33,413 nt of DNA from Bremia lactucae (taxonomy: Eukaryota > Oomycota > Peronosporomycetes > Peronosporales > Peronosporaceae). The DNA is taken from positions 3,281,084-3,314,496 of the forward strand of contig NC_090622.1 of NCBI RefSeq assembly GCF_004359215.1, in the 5' to 3' direction. Position 1 is the first letter of the stretch; each line of letters opens with the position of its first letter. The notes below the pieces were generated by a model, which worked only from the letters and a program-made list of their open reading frames with translations, was not told the DNA's origin and did no database searches. Both the position numbers and the translations under genes were made by a program. Positions 1 through 9,960 of this stretch are shown piece by piece.

Positions 1-2161
1 GTCATCTCTTATCAGTCCCGGCTATTAAAAGCCGCGGAACTGAATTACCCTGTGCATGACAAAGAGCTACTTTCAATAAAGTATGCTCTTGTCAAGTTTC
101 GTGTGCACCTATTGGGCACCGAACCATTTGTGGTTTATACGGATCACGCATCACTGCGGACCGCAATAAACTCACCGCACCTCTCGCCTAGAATGGCAAG
201 ATGGCTCACATTCTTCTCTGAATTTAATTTCAAAGTTGAATATAAGCCGGGTAAGTCGAATGTCTTGGCTGACGCTTTATCGCGCAGACCAGACTTCGAG
301 GTTAGACACCAGGAAAGTGTGTCTAGTGCGAAAGCACAATTTCAGCCGTCGACGTTGGCAGCCATGAAGGCATACCACGTGACGAGCTCATTGGCCTCTG
401 AGATAAAAGAGAGCTACAGTCAGGACGACCACTGTCGCCTGCTGTTGGATCACTTCGGTGGACGAAAGGTTTCCCTTCCGTCGCACCTGAAAGCTAAGCT
501 CAATCGCTTTAGCTACAGCGATGGCCTGTTATGGCATCAGCTGTCACCTTGTGATCCCTTGAGAATCTATGTGCCTCATGACACAGATCTCAAGTTGATG
601 ATCCTTCACGAGCTCCATGATGCACCATCTAGTGGGCATCTGGGCCGTGAAAAGACATTCTTACGAGTGTCAGAGGAATTTTGGTGGCCACACCTATATA
701 GATGGGTGGCCAACTATATTCGCTCTTGCGAACAGTGTCAGCGCATTAAGCCTGCACCGTCCAGCAGTGCGCCACTGAAGCCGCTACCGATTCCAACCAA
801 CTGTTGGAAGTCAGTAAGCCTGGACTTCATGTTTGGCATGCCGCCCGATCATAAGGGTCGGACAGGGCTTGTCGTCTTTGTAGACAGACTGGGTAAAATG
901 GTGCATTTAGCACCATGTAAGACATCGATCACAGGCAAGGAGGCAGCTCTCTTGTTCCTGGATCATGTTTACCGACTACACGCGATGCCCGAGTCCATAG
1001 TATCGGACCGTGATCCTCGTTTTACGTCTGGGTTTTGGCGACATGTGCTCGAGCTGGTAGGTAGCAAGCTCAACATGTCGACCACAGATCATCCCCAGAC
1101 CGATGGCCAAATCGAACGTGCCAATCGGGTCGTGGTGGATGGATGTCTTACGCACTATAGCAACTCCCAAAGAGTGACCCAAGCTATTGTCCTTTGTGAA
1201 GTTCGCTATAAAAACCAGTGTCCTTACTAGTACGGGTGAGACACCGTTTTATATTAACTGACGGCGCCATCCTCGGACGCCAGTCTCGTTTGTGCTCAGC
1301 CCGAGTCTTAGTGGGGAAGGGCCTCTCACTATGCTCGGTGCGAAAAAAGGACATTATTCGTCAATATGACGATGATCCATGAGGGTATCGTCTCAACGAC
1401 AGAAACTTGCCCTAGTGACCCTGCCAATTTAGCAGTGATCAATAAAAATACGCCTTATGAGCGACCTATCGGCGGTGTCATAGGCAAGTTTGATGCTGAA
1501 AGCGTGAGTGAGGCTCAACGCTTTGTGGATGAGCGATCAGCCATCACACGAAAAGTCCGTGACGCAATGGCAAGCGTACAGGACAAGCGAAAAGAATATG
1601 CCGACCCAAATGGTCGCAAAAACAATGAACGCCTTAGAGTGGGATAGAAATTGCTATTAGGTACTGCTATGCTACCTAAAACCGCAATTTCTGTACTTCC
1701 AGGAGGTACTACGAAGTTGTTGCCGCGTTTCATTTGGCCCTTTATGTGGTATAAGAGGTCGGAGACCTAAATTATAGGCTCATTATTCCCCCGTATATGA
1801 AGACGCACCCCGTATTTAACGTTTGGGTCGTCTGAAACGGTATGTAGACCCGTACGAGGTCACTGATCACAATCCGTCTAAGGAGACCGATGGTGATGCC
1901 GACTGTGAGTCGAGCGTCGTTCGGGTGAGGGGGACGGCGAAGGCGAAAAACTGTCAGCCGACCGACTCCTCCCACCACGAACAGGACTCGGTGAGCGAGG
2001 GACGTCACGCGAGTAATGCGGATCCCTCAGCAAAACCCTTTCAAAGAGGTCCAAGTGAGTCTTCAGGCGTTCATAATCCTGACGATCCTTCGCTCGGATA
2101 TCCTGAAGATCCGAGTTCAGTCTTGACCCTCATCCGCAATACGCCGTTCGGCAGTGCTTAA
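1..2161 (+). pseudogene. Ty3/gypsy pol, 3' part (RNase H, integrase), decayed
   Basis: The frame is open from base 1, so the gene starts outside the window. Visible in order: RNase H end (TDHASLRTA, ADALSRRPD, to about 290); the integrase zinc-binding domain (HELHDAP...GHLGREKTF, then CEQCQRIKP, about 605-755); and the integrase core with its first Asp in LDFMFG (about 823), SDRDPRF (about 1003) and the catalytic Glu in DGQIERANRV (about 1111). A duplicated GGAT at 1137-1144 shifts the frame and the ORF stops at 1230. The integrase tail continues in other frames at 1366-1647 and 1823-2161. The same family lies on the opposite strand at 33413-32371 without these lesions, which identifies the indels. 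Not functional as it stands. Confidence 0.93.
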
Positions 2162-3110
2162 CGTGTGCGACTGAACGGACGAAGGAAAGGCAGCCGCAAT
2201 TAGGTGGGTGAATTCGCCATTTCTATCGGGCGCCGCCTGCTTTATGGATGCGGGTGGCGCACGCAAGCGGGCGAAATTATTTCGCTGCGACCGCTGTTTT
2301 ATCGCATTGGAACGCGGATGAATGCGGCGCAGAAATTCCGCCTCGTATTGGTCGGGCGATTCGTTTGAGCGCAACACGACCGGGATCGGGAAATACGCCC
2401 AAGCGATTTTTCCGGAGCCCTCCATGATTTAAAGACGCCAATAAATTATGTGCGTCTACATGAGCGCGCTCTAGGAGCGACGCTCTTGGCCCGTCTAAAC
2501 GAGGCCATTTAGATGGAGGGGGCATCTTTGGAATGCCACCCGTCACATAGCCGCGTTCTAAACGACTGGCTTGTGACACCGACTGAGCACGTTCACGTGT
2601 CGTCGGCGGAGCTTTAGCCTCCGAATCCTCTATGTCAGAACCATTATGAAGTATGGTCTGAGCATAAGGCGTTGTGGTTATACCCAGCAGAGGAGCGGCT
2701 GCGTCTTTATGGGCAGCGCTCTCAAAACCTGTCGCTGCGCTATCCAGCGTAGACGACGAAACAGCATTCTTAAATGTTGTTGTCTCCATGTTGTGAGCCA
2801 TGAGAGAAGCCTGGATGGGCAATAATGCGCCATAATCCTTCCTCATGAGCTCGTTGTCCGCATCACTACTATGAGGTGACGGCAACGGTGTTGACTCATT
2901 GTAGTCGACAATTAGCGACGAATCAGCATCCTCACTGTTAAAGTGAGATAGATCATTTAGCCCCGTTAACGTGACAGCAGCATTAGCTGTGGGCGTTTCG
3001 ACTAAGGCATTGGACGCGGCCGGCGAGATAACGCTGCGCGTGCGCTAAGTGTGAGGTTGAGTTGGCGTCGTCGCAGACGACCAATTAACATTGCCTCTTT
3101 TAAGTGGCAT
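2117..3110 (-). pseudogene. Antisense ORF in gypsy 3' region, unknown function
   Basis: A minus-strand reading frame runs opposite to the gypsy element. It opens with ATG at 3110-3108 (MPLKRGNVNWSS...), has one in-frame TAG at 3047-3045, then stays open for about 250 codons, including MPSPHSSDADNELMRKDYG. Near 2406-2410 a run of five A appears to shift the frame; from LRK the text continues as IAWAYFPIPVVLRS and ends ...ADEGQD at 2117. The product would be about 330 residues, rich in Ser, Ala and Thr in its first half and basic later (HPRSNAIKQRSQRNNFARL), with no membrane segment and no domain I recognise. Two lesions over 330 codons suggest a once-coding sequence. It could be an extra antisense gene of the retroelement or a captured host gene. 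Confidence 0.5.
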
Positions 3111-3242
3111 ATTGGCGCCGTGTATGGAAACACAGGTCGCTAGAGTAATTGAGAGTACTGGCGGCGCGTAAAGCTGCTCGCAGATCCTCGCTCCTCTTTG
3201 ACGAAATTAAAAATGTAAATTTGTTCTTGAAGGGGAAGATGG

Positions 3243-3640
3243 TGTAACGGACTAAAGTTGCCCTAATGTTACACAGTCCCCATTAAGTACACTTCGTGTA
3301 CTTAAGGGGATGGTCAAAAACCCTCACCCCTGTTCCCGACACAGTGGAATTTTATAGCCCCACCCAACGAGTGTAGGCGGCACGTCTTAATGCGGCCACG
3401 CTCTACTTAGATACACACCCTTGCACAGCGAGAAAGCGGCTAGGCCGTATTCTTTTGCGTATAGTGAGGTAGTTGTGGTGGGCGCGTTAGTGACCCCACC
3501 CAACGCTTTAAGTATTTTACTTAAGTGTCGTCACGGGAGCGGTAATCTGGCTCCTCGTGCGCAGTTATTACGTAGGAAGTAGTTCTCAGACTGATTCATA
3601 TTTAATCGAATTAAATATAAATACCTTTTTTAACAAATCA
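3243..3640 (+). repeat. Start of gypsy 3' LTR (3' end unresolved)
   Basis: TGTAACGGACTAAAG follows the polypurine tract directly, as expected for a 3' LTR. The opening TGTAACG is shared with other LTR starts in this window (9792, 19061, 22914, and 22500 on the minus strand). The segment is rich in short inverted repeats. I could not find a convincing CGTTACA-type terminus, so the end given is arbitrary; the LTR may run to about 3820. Confidence 0.6.
3278..3309. repeat. Perfect hairpin in LTR with CTTCG loop
   Basis: CCCC, a bulged A, then TTAAGTACA, loop CTTCG, then TGTACTTAA and GGGG. A 13-bp stem with one bulge, starting 35 bases into the LTR. Confidence 0.75.
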
Positions 3641-3708
3641 AAAATGTCATCTCTATAGATAACACTATTATGTATTGCGAGCGTATCTTTCTAGATACTT
3701 CGCGTAGC

Positions 3709-3729
3709 GGATGACGCTAGGCGTCATCC
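3709..3729. repeat. Perfect 9-bp inverted repeat GGATGACGC/GCGTCATCC
   Basis: Nine-base arms around a 3-base TAG loop. It includes two TGACGC half-sites and lies in the non-coding stretch downstream of the LTR start. Function unknown. Confidence 0.6.
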
Positions 3730-4062
3730 CTCCTAATGTGAATGCACCTATGTGCATCACATACACAAGGATTGGTCACAAATGTGAACCACACCCAAGT
3801 GCTGGGTCTAATTACTTTATTTAAGGGGTGCAAAATTTTATTGTGAGGAAAATTAATTTGATAAAGGGAACATACTTCAGGGCGTCGGGTGGGGGAGTCC
3901 AATTAGCAAAGAAGGAGTGTCGAGATAGCAGCTTCCTAAAATTATTATTATTCGATCATTATGACTTAATAATAGGCCACCTGGCTCCAGTTTTGGCCGG
4001 AACGAGAGGACTTGATTTCAATAATACCAAATTTGGTTATATTGAGGCATCAACACAATAGT

Positions 4063-4110
4063 TGTAATGATTCGTTAAAGCAAGCTAAATCAACCTCGCA
4101 AATCATTACA
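4063..4110. repeat. 48-bp segment with perfect 10-bp terminal inverted repeats
   Basis: TGTAATGATT at 4063-4072 and its exact complement AATCATTACA at 4101-4110, separated by 28 bases. The TGTAA/TTACA ends resemble LTR termini of this window, so it may be the scar of LTR ends joined by deletion. Confidence 0.5.
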
Positions 4111-4759
4111 AGACAAGATCGGCAGTACACAGCGAGGCGCTATACATGGTAAGTAAATAAAATAACAAAGTCAGTTGATGGAAGATCGTAATGGAGGAGC
4201 TAATAGATCAACAGATTTACTTTTTCCTCAACCAAACCCTGAATATCGATTGAGAGCAGCTAAGACTTATAACATTCCTCTGCACATCAGTGTACGTGAA
4301 GAATCAAGGCACTTCACCTTCACTGTTATTAGCCTAGGTTGGCTAGTATTATTATCACTCATAGCGAAAGGCACCCGTTCCACCTGGAAGCACTTCATAG
4401 TCCGTTTAATGGCCCACGCACGTTCCATCCAACATGGACATGACATGTTGGATGGATAAGAAGGGAGCATTCAAGCCCCTTAAAAAGGCTTTCTCGCAAC
4501 GCGTGAAAGGTTTACTCATTCGAGTGACCTTGAATGGAGAGCGATCGAACGGATATTTCGGTCGTAGGTGGGCTAGCCGTTAGCGCAATATTGTTTTACA
4601 TGCGGCTAAAGCCGAGTTCATACAACATGAACTCGACGGGCCTCAACAGTAAAGCCTTGCTTCGCCAGCAAAGCTCTCAACACAGAGATGTTTAGAGAAC
4701 AGGGTGCTCAACAATTAGAGCTGTTGAGACCGCAGCATTTACATGCTGCTGACGCTTCC

Positions 4760-5575
4760 ACGTCGACCCGAAAGCTTAAAGATAGAAATCTTTCAATTCA
4801 AGGCAGTCGAAAGCGACTCGCTTTCAAGATAACTCGTCGAATTAGACGAAGCCATTGAAGCTCGCCGTATTAGTGATGATGCGACAAACGTAAAATTTGG
4901 CATGTCCAACTTAGCCGGACGAGCCAAATCTTGGGTGTTAGGGCTCAAACTTCACGACCCATTAGTCTTTGGGTCTTATGAGGTCTGTAAGACCCGGCTC
5001 AAGCAAACATTTGAGCCGCCACGTGCCGAATTCGGGGCTCGAGCCGAGCTTTTGGATTTAAAGCAGGGCAAGCGTAACTTTCACGCTTATGCCCAGCATA
5101 CACGATACCTGGTCAATTGTATCGTTAGTCATCCAATTGATGAACAAACACAGGTAACTGTCTTTATTTAAGGTCCTGCAGACGGTCCTGTTTAATAGTT
5201 ACCTGTTCCGGCTTGAATTAGAGTCGCTCGACCAAGCGATATTTTAAGCGGAACAGGAGGACTTCAGTCTTAAACAGGCTTCGTCCACTCTGAAGTTTAT
5301 CGTTTTCAAGACGACAAGAAAACGGAGGACCAGAACCTATGGACCTCTCGCATGTGGGGAGCGAAAAACCAGTCACAAATCAAGATCAAAATATGGAAAT
5401 TAAATACGAACAGCATAGAATATGGAAATTATTTAATTGCAATCGTTGTCAAAAGACTGGACACTTCGTCTATTAGTGCAGTTCCCTACGCCCAGTGCCT
5501 AGAAGCACTGAGCGAAACGATCGACCTCCCGCTAGGAACAGCGGAGGACGCGGATACAACGCTGTTGTAAAATCG
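4760..5575 (+). pseudogene. Ty3/gypsy Gag with zinc knuckle
   Basis: Retroelement capsid/nucleocapsid precursor. The longest clean stretch is 4902-5171: SNLAGRAKSW, then FGSYEVCKTRLKQTFEPP, ARAELLDLKQGKR and YAQHTRYLV, characteristic of the capsid region of oomycete gypsy elements. A stop after TQVTVFI interrupts it. The CCHC knuckle is readable at about 5443-5495 as CNRCQKTGHFVY followed by a TAG and then C, so the spacing CX2CX4HX4C is preserved but one codon is a stop. A basic Arg/Pro-rich tail (RSTERNDRPPARNSGGRG) follows. Not functional. Confidence 0.85.
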
Positions 5576-5776
5576 TTTCGACTAGGCGGATCGTAGAATA
5601 ACGGTCGGGGTCAGTAGGTGCGAAGCGCTCTACTGATCCAGCAATGTCAAAAGAATTTGCAGACCTTTTGACGAAAGTTGCGTCTCACACACGAAACATG
5701 TACGTAAGTGCCCCAGGCGATGAGGTTGTCCTAATCACCTTGAAAATCATAGAGGCAAATAAATTGCCTTAAAGTT

Positions 5777-6067
5777 CCCAGTCGATCGTGGGGCGTCGAA
5801 CAATTTTATTCGACGCCAATCGCTAGAAGATCGTAGACTCAAATTTATTGAGTGCGGTAAACCTTTAACGAGGATGATAGTGCATCTAGCAACAGGCGCA
5901 TATGTAATAGTTAAGAAACGTGTACTTGGTATTCAATACACGTTAACGGGTACACAGTCTGATGATGAAATCATTAGACTGGATTTGAATGACAAATTTG
6001 TTGTCATCTTTGGTCCACCATTGATCAAAAATTCGAGCCATGCAATAATTGGCAGCATCAAGCCGTG
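5777..6067 (+). pseudogene. Ty3/gypsy aspartic protease domain
   Basis: One open frame of 97 codons, FPVDRGASNNFIRRQSLEDR to FVVIFGPPLI. This is the retropepsin-like protease that would mature the polyprotein. The active site, normally D-S/T-G-A, reads D-R-G-A: the catalytic Asp is kept but the neighbouring Ser/Thr is Arg, so activity is doubtful. Downstream HLATGAYVIVKKRVLGIQYTL and the DLNDKFVVIFG segment match the expected flap and second conserved block. The frame upstream (5697-5775, MYVSAPGDEVVLITLK) belongs to the same domain but is shifted. Confidence 0.8.
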
Positions 6068-6559
6068 ACGATGTTTGTCTCTTTTTCATCATAGGGCCAT
6101 CTGATAAACGTATCGAAGCACCCACAAGCGTGTGAATGTCCTACTAGCTACTGCGATGGCCTGACTTGTGGTCAAGTCGTTAGTGCGACTTCACAAGACC
6201 TCAGTGTAACAAATCATTACAGTGTGGATCTGGGGCAGTATAGCACATGTAGCACCGAAAGGCAGACTCTCGAATAGGTCGAGCGGATCGGGATAAGGGT
6301 GCTCGCCTAGATAGCAGCATCAAAGGAAGTATACAAAACTGAATGAAAAAAAACATTCCCAAAAATAAAGATCGACTGGAGCGTCGATCGTAGAGGATCT
6401 TGATGTGGTTGCTCAACCATAGCTCAAGGCAGCTGGGGGATCCTCCCAGAGATCAAGAACATGAAGAAATATGTCCCCAGAAGTTTCTGTTAAGAAGTTT
6501 ACAAGAAGAAACCGAAATGTTGAATGTCTTGGCTAATTCCGGACCCATGAAAGCGCTTA

Positions 6560-7252
6560 TACACTTGATCTGAAATCGCCTCCGAAGCTAATTGCCGTGA
6601 TAACCTTACTGCCAACGCTAGAGTCAAAACAGATTTTTTGTGATCTGTCTAGTGGCAAAGTCCAGTCTACGTACTTTCACATTTGACAAGTACGTAAAGT
6701 AATTTTGAGAGCGAACGGGATAATGGATTCATCAAAATTTTTGAATGCTTTAACTGTATCGGCTCTTACTTTGACAACGAGACATGACGTATCATTGCTA
6801 ATACGTCGAAAGGTATCATTGTCTCTTCCATAGATCTTATAGATAAATTCTATCAGATCCTTATGCGTGAACATTATTTTCTATTCACAGCAGTAAGCAC
6901 CCCCAGCGGTATGCTTTGGGAGTGGCTAGTGATACCACAGAAGCTTCGAAATGCACATCTTACATTCGACTGATGTGTTATTTATCGGATGAAATCGGTG
7001 CTAGATTTCGCACCGAGTCATTGGGACGATGTCTTCGTTTATAGCCGAGCCATAATAAGAAAGTTAGACGTTAAAATAAATCGTACCCACGTTCATAAGC
7101 TTCTTACACTTATGGGTACACATAAGTTGTACGGAAATCCCAAGAAGTGGATATTTGCTCCAAGCGATTTACCACTTCTTTGGTGCATCGTGGGTAAATA
7201 CGGTGTACGACCTGATCCAAAAAAATATCAAGAACAATATCTGTATCCTTAG
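6560..7252 (+). pseudogene. Ty3/gypsy reverse transcriptase
   Basis: Motifs in order: a fingers/palm segment with SSIDLIDKFYQILMREHYF (about 6817-6875), where the Asp corresponds to the first catalytic Asp; TAVSTPSGMLWEWLVIPQ (about 6890-6945); then HWDDVFVYSRA (about 7019-7050), where the usual YxDD box reads HWDD with both Asp kept; then KLLTLMGTHKLYGNPKKWIF and CIVGKYGVRPDPKK (to about 7230). Stops between blocks (for example at 6971) disrupt the frame. The 6660-6790 part is poorly conserved. Confidence 0.85.
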
Positions 7253-7456
7253 CACTGGCTGTTGATACAATATATGATGAGCAAGGGCCAAATCGGTTTT
7301 GCTCGAGCGAACCCACCCCTTTAAAATAAATTTTTACTTTAACAAGGTGGGTTTGCATTAAGCCCTTCACAAAGAAGGGCATATTATTTTTGTTGCATGC
7401 ACCGAATTATGACGAGAAAATTCTGCCATCGGCGAGCGCTCACTACAACTTGTAAA

Positions 7457-7800
7457 TTAGTGGACGTGCACACGATTCGCACGTTTGTTTAGCTTACGTT
7501 TAGGATGATCATCCGTAAAGATGCTAGGTCCCATGAGATATGGACTCAAATGTAGCCAGTGCATATCATTGCAAGTAATTTTGGTATGGACTGAGGGATT
7601 ATGCTCAGCTGGTTGAAGCTGACGCGACTGATAGCAGATGTCGCGCCTTGCGGCGTCTGTATCATTTTGCATTAAAGCACAGTCGATTGCAAAATCGCTG
7701 GCGTCAGAGACCACAATCTGGATCGTCTTGGTCTGCAATCGCTGATCTTAGCGATCACATCAAGCTTTGATTGATACCATTAAAGGACCGCTAATAATCA
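7457..7800 (-). pseudogene. Ty3/gypsy RNase H block, inverted within the element
   Basis: On the minus strand: IADQD near 7735, VVSDASDFAIDCALMQND, YQSRQLQPAEHNPSVHTK and FTDDHPKRK. This is the connection/RNase H region of a gypsy pol (usually CDASDFAIGCALMQ and YQSRQLKPAERNYPVHDKE). The RT before it and the integrase tail after it are on the plus strand, so this piece is inverted relative to its surroundings. The catalytic DAS Asp is present. Confidence 0.85.
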
Positions 7801-8129
7801 GCGTTTTATTTATCTGCACATTTTCTTAAGTAAACAAGAAACGTGCACTGTCATTTTTGCATAGTTGTCCGAGGAACTTATGAAGTCTCATTCATCGACT
7901 GGCACCGGCCATCCAGTGATCGCCTTATCACCATTTAACAATAAAAATTCAGTAGTAGCGATCATGCTATTGCTGACTTCGACAACGACGATGCTGATAT
8001 ATTTAGCATCGCCAATGACAATTCTAGTGAAAGCAAAGACTCTCTTAGTGAATAGGAGAATGACATTTTCTCAGTGCGTGCTGGGCGAACTGAAAAAAAA
8101 AATTGAGTCAACAGGAGAATTCCTGTTGA

Positions 8130-8469
8130 CTCGAGAAACAGTGGTCCATTTCGTGCAATATTCCATCGCTGACGCGGTGTATCAATCTAAACAAAATGCT
8201 GAAAAAACGGAAGAAATAATGCTCTTTTATTTAAGGTTAACGACCTAGTTCGACTATCTACAGTAAATTTACCCAAAAACGTTGTGACGAATTTGGGTAG
8301 TTACAAATTACTGCCCAAGTATATCGGCCCATTGCTGAAAAAAAGGATGGAATAATGCTCTTTTATTTAAGGTTAACGACCGAGTTCGACTATCTACAAT
8401 AAATTTACCCAAAACATTGTGACGAATTTGTGTAGTTACAAATTACTACCCAAGTATATCGGCGTATAC
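8130..8469 (+). pseudogene. Ty3/gypsy integrase C-terminal (GPF-type) region
   Basis: VHFVQYSIADAVYQSKQNAEK (8139-8203), then after a frameshift FKVNDLVRLSTVNLPKNVV and TNLGSYKLLPKYIGP (about 8232-8332). This is the DNA-binding tail upstream of the chromodomain in gypsy integrases. The second part is present twice because of a tandem duplication. Catalytic core and zinc domain are missing. Confidence 0.8.
8198..8469 (+). repeat. 136-bp tandem duplication
   Basis: Units 8198-8333 and 8334-8469 differ at a small number of positions. Both begin GCTGAAAAAA and end near TATATCGGC. 136 is not a multiple of three, so the duplication breaks the integrase frame. Confidence 0.9.
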
Positions 8470-8918
8470 ACGATCGATCTGCATTGTAGGATGAGTGTGC
8501 ACACTATGAAGCATTAATGTTGGACGTCTCTGCCGGTACGACCAGTACGAGGCTTCTCCCGGGAGGGAACCGGACCCCCGTGTTCTAAATTATCCACAAG
8601 AGGCTTGTGCTCCCGGCTTTGATGTTGCATCCGATACTTAAAGATGCAATATGTCACCAGCCCGTTGTGAAGGGTTTGAATTCCCTCTTCATTCGCCGAT
8701 TGTGCGATCGCAAATTTCACTCGGCCATTCGACCGATCAGCGCAAACCGTTGCAAAGTCGACGCCAAGTCGTGAAGAGCATCACGCTTATGTTAATGTCC
8801 TCCAGTAACTCGCGGAGGACGCAATATGGAACATGTCGTCGACATGCGGGTAACATGCGGGTCCGATATATAAATCGGGCCTGATTCATCCTCCTGCTCC
8901 ACATCCATTGATGGCTCA

Positions 8919-9104
8919 AGCGGTGAGAAGTGCTTTATCGTATGGCGCTTTTTGAATCACCGCGACGTGAAAGAGTTTTGAACGAGTTATATCGTTCGCT
9001 GGCGTAAGCATAGTTGAAAGCCTCGCATCCCGAAATTTAGACGTAACGAATATCGTCGATCACTTATACGAGACCCAACTTTTAGTCTACGAGGACTATC
9101 GTAA
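8919..9104 (+). pseudogene. Chromodomain of gypsy integrase
   Basis: Reads SGEKCFIVWRFLNHRDVKEF, stop, TSYIVRWRKHS, stop, KPRIPKF. The blocks VxRFLNHRDVK and TSYIVRWR are the signature of the oomycete gypsy chromodomain, which targets integration to marked chromatin. The Trp-Glu-Pro block that normally follows is lost, and two in-frame stops show it is dead. Confidence 0.75.
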
Positions 9105-9385
9105 ATAGAGCGATTTGCAGGGCTATGAAGCCTTGACAAATCGAACAACGCTATCTAATAACGATCATTGGTCATCCCCGACCACAGAGTTAATTTGCAC
9201 TTCGTGGGTGACCAAGGCTGCTTATAAGGAGCGATATAGACTGTATTGCTGTTCTCTGCTCTTAAATGATGATAGCAGTCAAGCTAACTATTTTTAGCAG
9301 ATAATTATGATCACTTCGTTCCTGATGATGCGCATTAGCATCATCAGCCTTGTAACCATTATTAGAGTCATCACAAGCTTACTCC

Positions 9386-9640
9386 TCAATTCGTGGGTCG
9401 GGAGAATCGAACAGCTTTGAGAATAATTTTTGTTTGTTGAAGCTCACTGGCTCGGGTAAAATCGGCCCTGGCTGATCCGGAGCCTTTAATAATGTTAAGA
9501 GTCGGATGGGATGTCATACTCATCATGTCCACCTGCTACCGGAGTTACAGGTCTGTTGCCACCCGCGTCAGACGACTGAACCTCTGCTGCTTTCGATTCC
9601 TTAGCTCTATACATTCGCGCAGCCGCTAGGTTTGCCGCTT
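9386..9640 (-). other. Antisense open stretches, unidentified
   Basis: On the minus strand two abutting open segments read ARMYRAKESKAAEVQSSD to HDEYDIPSDS (ending near 9500), then, after a stop and shift, APDQPGPILPEPVSFNKQKL and FDSPDPRIEE (ending near 9390). They look protein-like but match nothing I recognise. As in the gypsy element at 2117-3110, an antisense protein-like stretch lies between pol and the 3' LTR. Confidence 0.3.
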
Positions 9641-9791
9641 AGAGGCGCATTGCATATTTTTATTATCCATTCGATATATCTGTTGGATGTCTTTATAGAC
9701 CAACGAAAGTTTTTTTTTGCAGAAATACTCAATAGTACCCTCGGTAAGATATTAGCAATAACTGATGTGACTATTGGTTAAGGGGGAGTGA

Positions 9792-9960
9792 TGTAACGAG
9801 GTAGCTCGTACATGACTATTGTTACTTATAAGAGGAAAAATAAAGAATAATAAAGAATATTATCTTATTGGAAATTTGTTAATATTATCACACATATGAA
9901 TAAAGTAGCAGTAATGTGAAAGTTCTGATCATTAGTTGATTCAAGTCTTTGAAGCGACCC
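9792..9960 (+). repeat. Gypsy 3' LTR start
   Basis: TGTAACGAGGTAGCTCGT preceded by a polypurine tract (AAGGGGGAGTGA). The first 160 bases align with the LTR at 22914 (TGTAACGGGGTAGCTCGT, ATAAGAGGAA, TATCACACA, AAGTTCTGATCATT against CAGTTCTGTACATT). The 3' end was not located. Confidence 0.75.

Larger units (their letters stand above)
1..3242 (+). mobile_element. Ty3/gypsy LTR retrotransposon, 3' internal region
   Basis: This is the internal part of a gypsy element whose 5' half lies left of the window. It ends in a polypurine-type tract (GAAGGGGAAGATGG, up to 3242) directly before an LTR-like TGTAACGG start. Between the end of pol (2161) and the tract lies a non-pol region of about 1.1 kb carrying an antisense reading frame. 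Pol homology to the copy at the right window edge breaks off near base 2097. Confidence 0.8.
3640..4560. other. No recognisable gene
   Basis: AT-rich sequence between two gypsy remnants. Two short open stretches on the plus strand (3828-4061 and 4175-4459) have no recognisable motif or start context, and I do not call them genes. A 48-bp segment with 10-bp terminal inverted repeats is listed separately. Confidence 0.5.
4500..9960 (+). mobile_element. Degenerate Ty3/gypsy chromovirus with 3' LTR
   Basis: Parts in order on the plus strand: Gag (about 4760-5570), zinc knuckle, protease (5777-6067), RT (about 6790-7252), an inverted RT-thumb/RNase H block (minus strand, 7457-7800), integrase C-terminal region (8130-8470), chromodomain (8919-9104), polypurine tract (about 9778-9791) and 3' LTR start (9792). 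Every domain carries stops or frameshifts. No 5' LTR was identified. Gag family and LTR family may not originally belong together, because the LTR at 9792 resembles the one at 22914, next to a different Gag. Confidence 0.85.

Noticed and set aside
3828..4459. Two possible small genes (77 and 94 codons)
   Set aside because: No recognisable motif, signal peptide or start context; they lie in transposon debris.
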